A stretch of 6,322 nt of DNA from positions 1-6,322 of the forward strand of contig JBCBSS010000240.1 of NCBI GenBank assembly GCA_039819065.1, in the 5' to 3' direction. Under the pieces are notes generated by a model. The model did no database searches. It was given only the letters and a program-made list of their open reading frames with translations, and had not been told where the DNA came from. Origin of the DNA: JBCBSS01 sp039819065 (lineage in GTDB: Bacteria; Bacteroidota; Bacteroidia; Cytophagales; Cyclobacteriaceae). A program made the translations under genes and the position numbers. This document shows, piece by piece, positions 5,925-6,322 of the stretch; position 1 is the first letter of the stretch, and the number at the start of each line of letters is the position of its first letter.

Positions 5925-6151
5925 ATGATTATATGCCATATCATCAATTGATGATATATCTAGTTTAGGTCGTGCTTGGTTTCTAATAGGTTTCTTTCAG
6001 AATGGCCTGATGTGGGTGGAACTGAGATTGGGCCACTGGATTGCTTCATCTGAACTGCCTTGTCCGTCTACTGACGGATCGCAATGACAGCCAGAAGCCT
6101 TACGTCTTTGTCTAACTTCTAACATCCAGTATCTAACTTCTAATGTCTTTT
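5925..6151 (+). repeat. Unit A, third full-type copy (right flank)
   Basis: The stretch is collinear with 103-300 of the left flank: TCAATTGATGATAT core, TTTCTAATAGGTTTCTTTCAGAATG, GGATTGCTTC and the CCGTCTACTGACGG hairpin (ATTGC 6040-6044, stem 6063-6068/6073-6078, GCAAT 6081-6085). TGACAGCCAGAAG and a heptamer array (6110-6151) follow. The orientation is the same as on the left. It is more diverged than the two left copies are from each other, and the distance from core to hairpin is 96 instead of 99 bp. Confidence 0.8.
5938..5957. repeat. 20 bp perfect palindrome
   Basis: The sequence centred on AATT at 5946-5949 is self-complementary over 20 bp: ATATCATCAA and its mirror. In the two left copies of unit A the same site keeps only the inner 10 bp (ATCAATTGAT). 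The symmetry may be a protein-binding site or a cruciform, of unknown use. Confidence 0.85.
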
Positions 6152-6322
6152 GTGCAAGCCAGATGTTCCCATCTGGCGTTTTAGCTACGGAGTTGAATAG
6201 GCTGTCAGAGGAGGCACTAACGGTGGTAAAAGAAGTAACCTCTTAACTTATTTTGCTTCAAGTAATCCAAACATGAGAGCCAGGAGATCCCCCGGATTTT
6301 CTCCTACGTCGAAAACCGGAGA
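6149..6322 (+). repeat. Unit B, copy 2 (174 bp, reaches the window end)
   Basis: This is a direct copy of 5686-5844, 463 bp downstream. It has few substitutions and one 15 bp longer stretch (CCAAACATGAGAGCC region) before the CCGG hairpin. The first hairpin is kept as GCCAGATG-TTCC-CATCTGGC (6158-6177); only the loop changes. The second hairpin is at 6292-6319. The element may continue beyond 6322. Confidence 0.85.

Noticed and set aside
1..6322. Insertion sequence or composite transposon
   Set aside because: No transposase frame or remnant is visible and no terminal inverted repeats with target duplications were found. The flanking copies are non-coding repeats.

Overview
The window most likely comes from a Bacteroidota chromosome, probably of the Cytophagales/marine type. 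Three things suggest this. A promoter of the Bacteroidota form (TTG, N21, TAnnTTTG) lies in front of one gene. The nucleotide-pyrophosphohydrolase gene has a sequence style I associate with that phylum. The flanks are packed with 'GTCATTGCG ... GAAGCAATC' hairpin repeats of the kind scattered through many Bacteroidota genomes. These are judgements from memory and reading, not from a search.

Layout. Positions 1-612 are repeat DNA: two head-to-tail copies of a 262/265 bp unit (unit A) and the start of a third. Positions 594-2338 (minus strand) hold a two-gene operon for an ABC transporter: an ATPase and, overlapping it by 4 nt, a polytopic membrane protein whose last codons lie inside the repeat. 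Both genes start with TTG. Positions 2339-2506 are a divergent intergenic region with a 12 bp palindrome near the ATPase start and a Bacteroidota-type promoter for the rightward gene. Positions 2507-2977 (plus strand) encode a 156-residue all-alpha NTP pyrophosphohydrolase of the MazG/HisE-like type. A strong bidirectional terminator (2991-3016) separates it from the convergent 633-residue minus-strand gene (3071-4972). That gene encodes a cysteine-containing protein without a signal peptide, with two transthyretin/CNA-B-like beta-sandwich modules and a long C-terminal region I do not recognise. From about 5000 to the end there is no credible gene. The DNA there is a dense mosaic of repeats: hairpins, two copies of a unit C (heptamer array, linker, GTCATT-AATC hairpin, 10-bp array), two copies of a unit B (159/174 bp), a near-perfect 15 bp inverted repeat, and another copy of unit A in the same orientation as on the left.

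How it fits together. The ATPase and membrane protein almost certainly form one ABC-2-type exporter of unknown substrate. The pyrophosphohydrolase is an independently transcribed housecleaning-type enzyme. The 633-residue protein stands alone and its function is unknown. The most unusual content is the repeat mosaic: modules with constant ends and exchangeable hairpin cores, 7-bp and 10-bp tandem arrays that change by whole units between copies, and direct copies on both sides of the four-gene block. I see no CRISPR array, tRNA, rRNA, transposase or recognisable defence system.
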